From: Dehalococcoidia bacterium
Lineage (GTDB): Bacteria > Chloroflexota > Dehalococcoidia > GIF9 > UBA5629
NCBI GenBank assembly: GCA_003484395.1
Contig: DNCV01000010.1
Span: 1-6,871, forward strand
Direction of reading: 5' to 3'
DNA length: 6,871 nt
Part shown: positions 5,828 through 6,871 of the stretch, piece after piece
How the letters are laid out: every line of letters starts with the position of its first letter
Position numbering within the stretch: position 1 is the stretch's first letter
Program-made: the position numbers and the translations under genes
Notes under the pieces: generated by a model
What the model was told of the DNA's origin: nothing
Database searches by the model: none
What the model saw: only the letters and a program-made list of their open reading frames with translations

Positions 5828-6709
5828 TTAAACGACGGTAAAAGTGCCTGTTGCATTCCCAATGGCTATTGTATGGATGCCCTCTGTATTTGCGGTAATA
5901 ATGAATGTAATCTCTCTCGTCTCTGCCGGGTATATTGTTACTGTCGTTGCCTGTTCCAGCGCCTCGTCTATTTTCAATTCAATGATATCGGTTAGTTCTT
6001 CTGCTGTATTGTTGTAGACTTGAGCTGTAATGCCAAGCGTCCCGCCTATTTCGATCCGATCCGGCATGATGCTTAAATCAGTCACGGTCAACATCGGGAT
6101 CGGCATTATGGGAGGTGGAGGTTCGGGAACAGGGATAATCGGTTCAGGTTCCGGATAAAACTGCTGGACTGTTTCTGATGGTGGTTGTGTCGGTGGAAGA
6201 GGCATCGAAACTGATTCAGATTTAGCTGGCTTTGGTAATGGTGGAGATGTGACAGCAGCTTTGCGTGAAAAAAGTGGCCAGAATGTTCTTTTCCTGGTTG
6301 ATTGATTCTGCAGGACATGCGAGTTAGTCGCATCAAGCATTGTTTGTAAGCAGGTAATCTGATGCTCCAATTCTTCTGCTTTTTGTTTTGGAACTTTCGT
6401 CTTTTTTAAAAATGTCTCTGAGGTAAGTTGCCCCACTTTAAATCGCGTCTCAAGATTTTGCAGCTCATCTTTAAAAACAGAAAAATCTGTCTTCTTTTCG
6501 ATCAGGTTCTGTTGAATATCTGCTTTTAACGTCTTGATAGAACGATTCGATTGTTCTCTCATGGCAAGGTACTCTTTTTTGAGTGTGTTATACAAATTTT
6601 CCTGAACTGAACCAGCTCTCTTTAATCCCTCCAGATTAGAGAGAAATTGCTCAGCCTGCTCGTGTTTCTGAAAGGCCAGTATCAATGCTTTTCTCATGTT
6701 CGTTTGCAT
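5828..6709 (-). CDS. Coiled-coil / proline-rich linker / CARDB-like domain protein
   Basis: I recognise the architecture, not a named gene. Taking ATG 6709 gives 293 residues. Residues about 8-130 are strongly helical and heptad-like (NTLKKEYLAM, DELQNLETRFKVGQLTSETF, AEELEHQITCLQ), a long coiled coil. Residues 139-150 are a basic-aromatic patch (RKRTFWPLFSRK). Residues about 156-205 are proline-rich with YPEPEPIIPVPEPPPP. Residues 207-293 (LTVTDLSIMPDRIEIGGTL ... GNATGTFTVV) look like a CARDB-type immunoglobulin-like beta-sandwich, normally a cell-surface adhesion module. There is no signal peptide or membrane helix. The frame extends to a TTG at 6760, but that lies upstream of the expected transcription start; ATG 6697 is another option. 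The gene ends in tandem stops, TAATAA. Its codons are AT-richer than the housekeeping block. Confidence 0.78.
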   Translation of the reverse strand: MQTNMRKALILAFQKHEQAEQFLSNLEGLKRAGSVQENLYNTLKKEYLAMREQSNRSIKTLKADIQQNLIEKKTDFSVFKDELQNLETRFKVGQLTSETFLKKTKVPKQKAEELEHQITCLQTMLDATNSHVLQNQSTRKRTFWPLFSRKAAVTSPPLPKPAKSESVSMPLPPTQPPSETVQQFYPEPEPIIPVPEPPPPIMPIPMLTVTDLSIMPDRIEIGGTLGITAQVYNNTAEELTDIIELKIDEALEQATTVTIYPAETREITFIITANTEGIHTIAIGNATGTFTVV

Positions 6710-6751
6710 ACCTGTAATCTCTAACGATATCTCCTGAATTATAATTCTAAG

Positions 6752-6780
6752 ATTATACAACCATACGCATTGAAAATGAA
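6752..6780 (-). promoter_or_regulatory. Promoter of the coiled-coil/CARDB-like gene
   Basis: On the - strand a perfect TATAAT (6757-6752) is preceded at 17 bp by TTCATT (6780-6775), a weak -35. Transcription would start near 6745, giving a leader of about 36 bases before ATG 6709 and placing the alternative TTG 6760 outside the transcript. Confidence 0.5.
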
Positions 6781-6871
6781 TAGCACACGTTAGTAAGGCA
6801 TTTATTTTATGACCTTTACATCATTTTTACTCTCAAAACCTCTTTCCCGTCTTTACATTCTCCTTAATCTC

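Noticed and set aside
1..6871. CRISPR array, mobile element, toxin-antitoxin or defence island
   Set aside because: No regular repeats, transposase or integrase motifs, or small toxin-antitoxin pair can be seen; every substantial gene is housekeeping, stress-related or a structural-looking unknown.

Overview
This is a bacterial chromosomal window dominated by housekeeping genes on the + strand, followed by a shorter and more AT-rich accessory-looking segment. The gene set and protein styles suggest the Dehalococcoidia or a related lineage of Chloroflexota: an R3H-type ATPase tail before tmk, a SecG with a GGGLGG...RTRRGLEK core, a small membrane-anchored protein of a type I associate with that class, and a coiled-coil protein ending in a CARDB-like domain. 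This taxonomic guess is from memory of such proteins, not from a search.

Bases 1-4780 form a tightly packed co-directional block. It starts with the 3' part of an R3H/Ycf45-type ATPase gene, then tmk (thymidylate kinase), rnhB (RNase HII), yraN (UPF0102 nuclease-like protein), gatB (amidotransferase subunit B), secG (preprotein translocase subunit) and a DUF62-type SAM hydroxide adenosyltransferase. Gaps are 0 to about 50 bases and rnhB/yraN overlap by ATGA, so much of it is probably co-transcribed. gatB appears to have its own promoter. Its GTG start lies 8 bases after a TATACT -10 box, and an in-frame stop inside that box rules out any earlier start, so its mRNA is probably leaderless.

Bases 4781-4959 are a gene-free gap with no tRNA, clear terminator or repeat; its right end carries a strong promoter (TTGACG, 17 bp, TAAACT). 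From 4960 onward base composition and codon use are visibly more AT-rich. A 105-residue protein with one membrane segment (again probably leaderless) is followed by a universal stress protein with a textbook Shine-Dalgarno. Convergent to these, on the - strand, lies a 293-residue protein built from a long coiled coil, a proline-rich linker and a C-terminal beta-sandwich, with a consensus TATAAT promoter upstream. The last ~110 bases hold no gene I can support.

Functionally, the left block covers nucleotide supply (Tmk), RNA-DNA hybrid removal (RNase HII), a probable nuclease (YraN), tRNA-dependent amidation (GatB) and secretion (SecG). The right block looks like stress or envelope functions. 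I see no CRISPR array, transposase, integrase, toxin-antitoxin or recognisable defence system. The most interesting points are the shared TA(T/A)ACTAATCC leaderless start signal, the cytoplasmic-looking CARDB protein, and an R3H motif that has lost its histidine.
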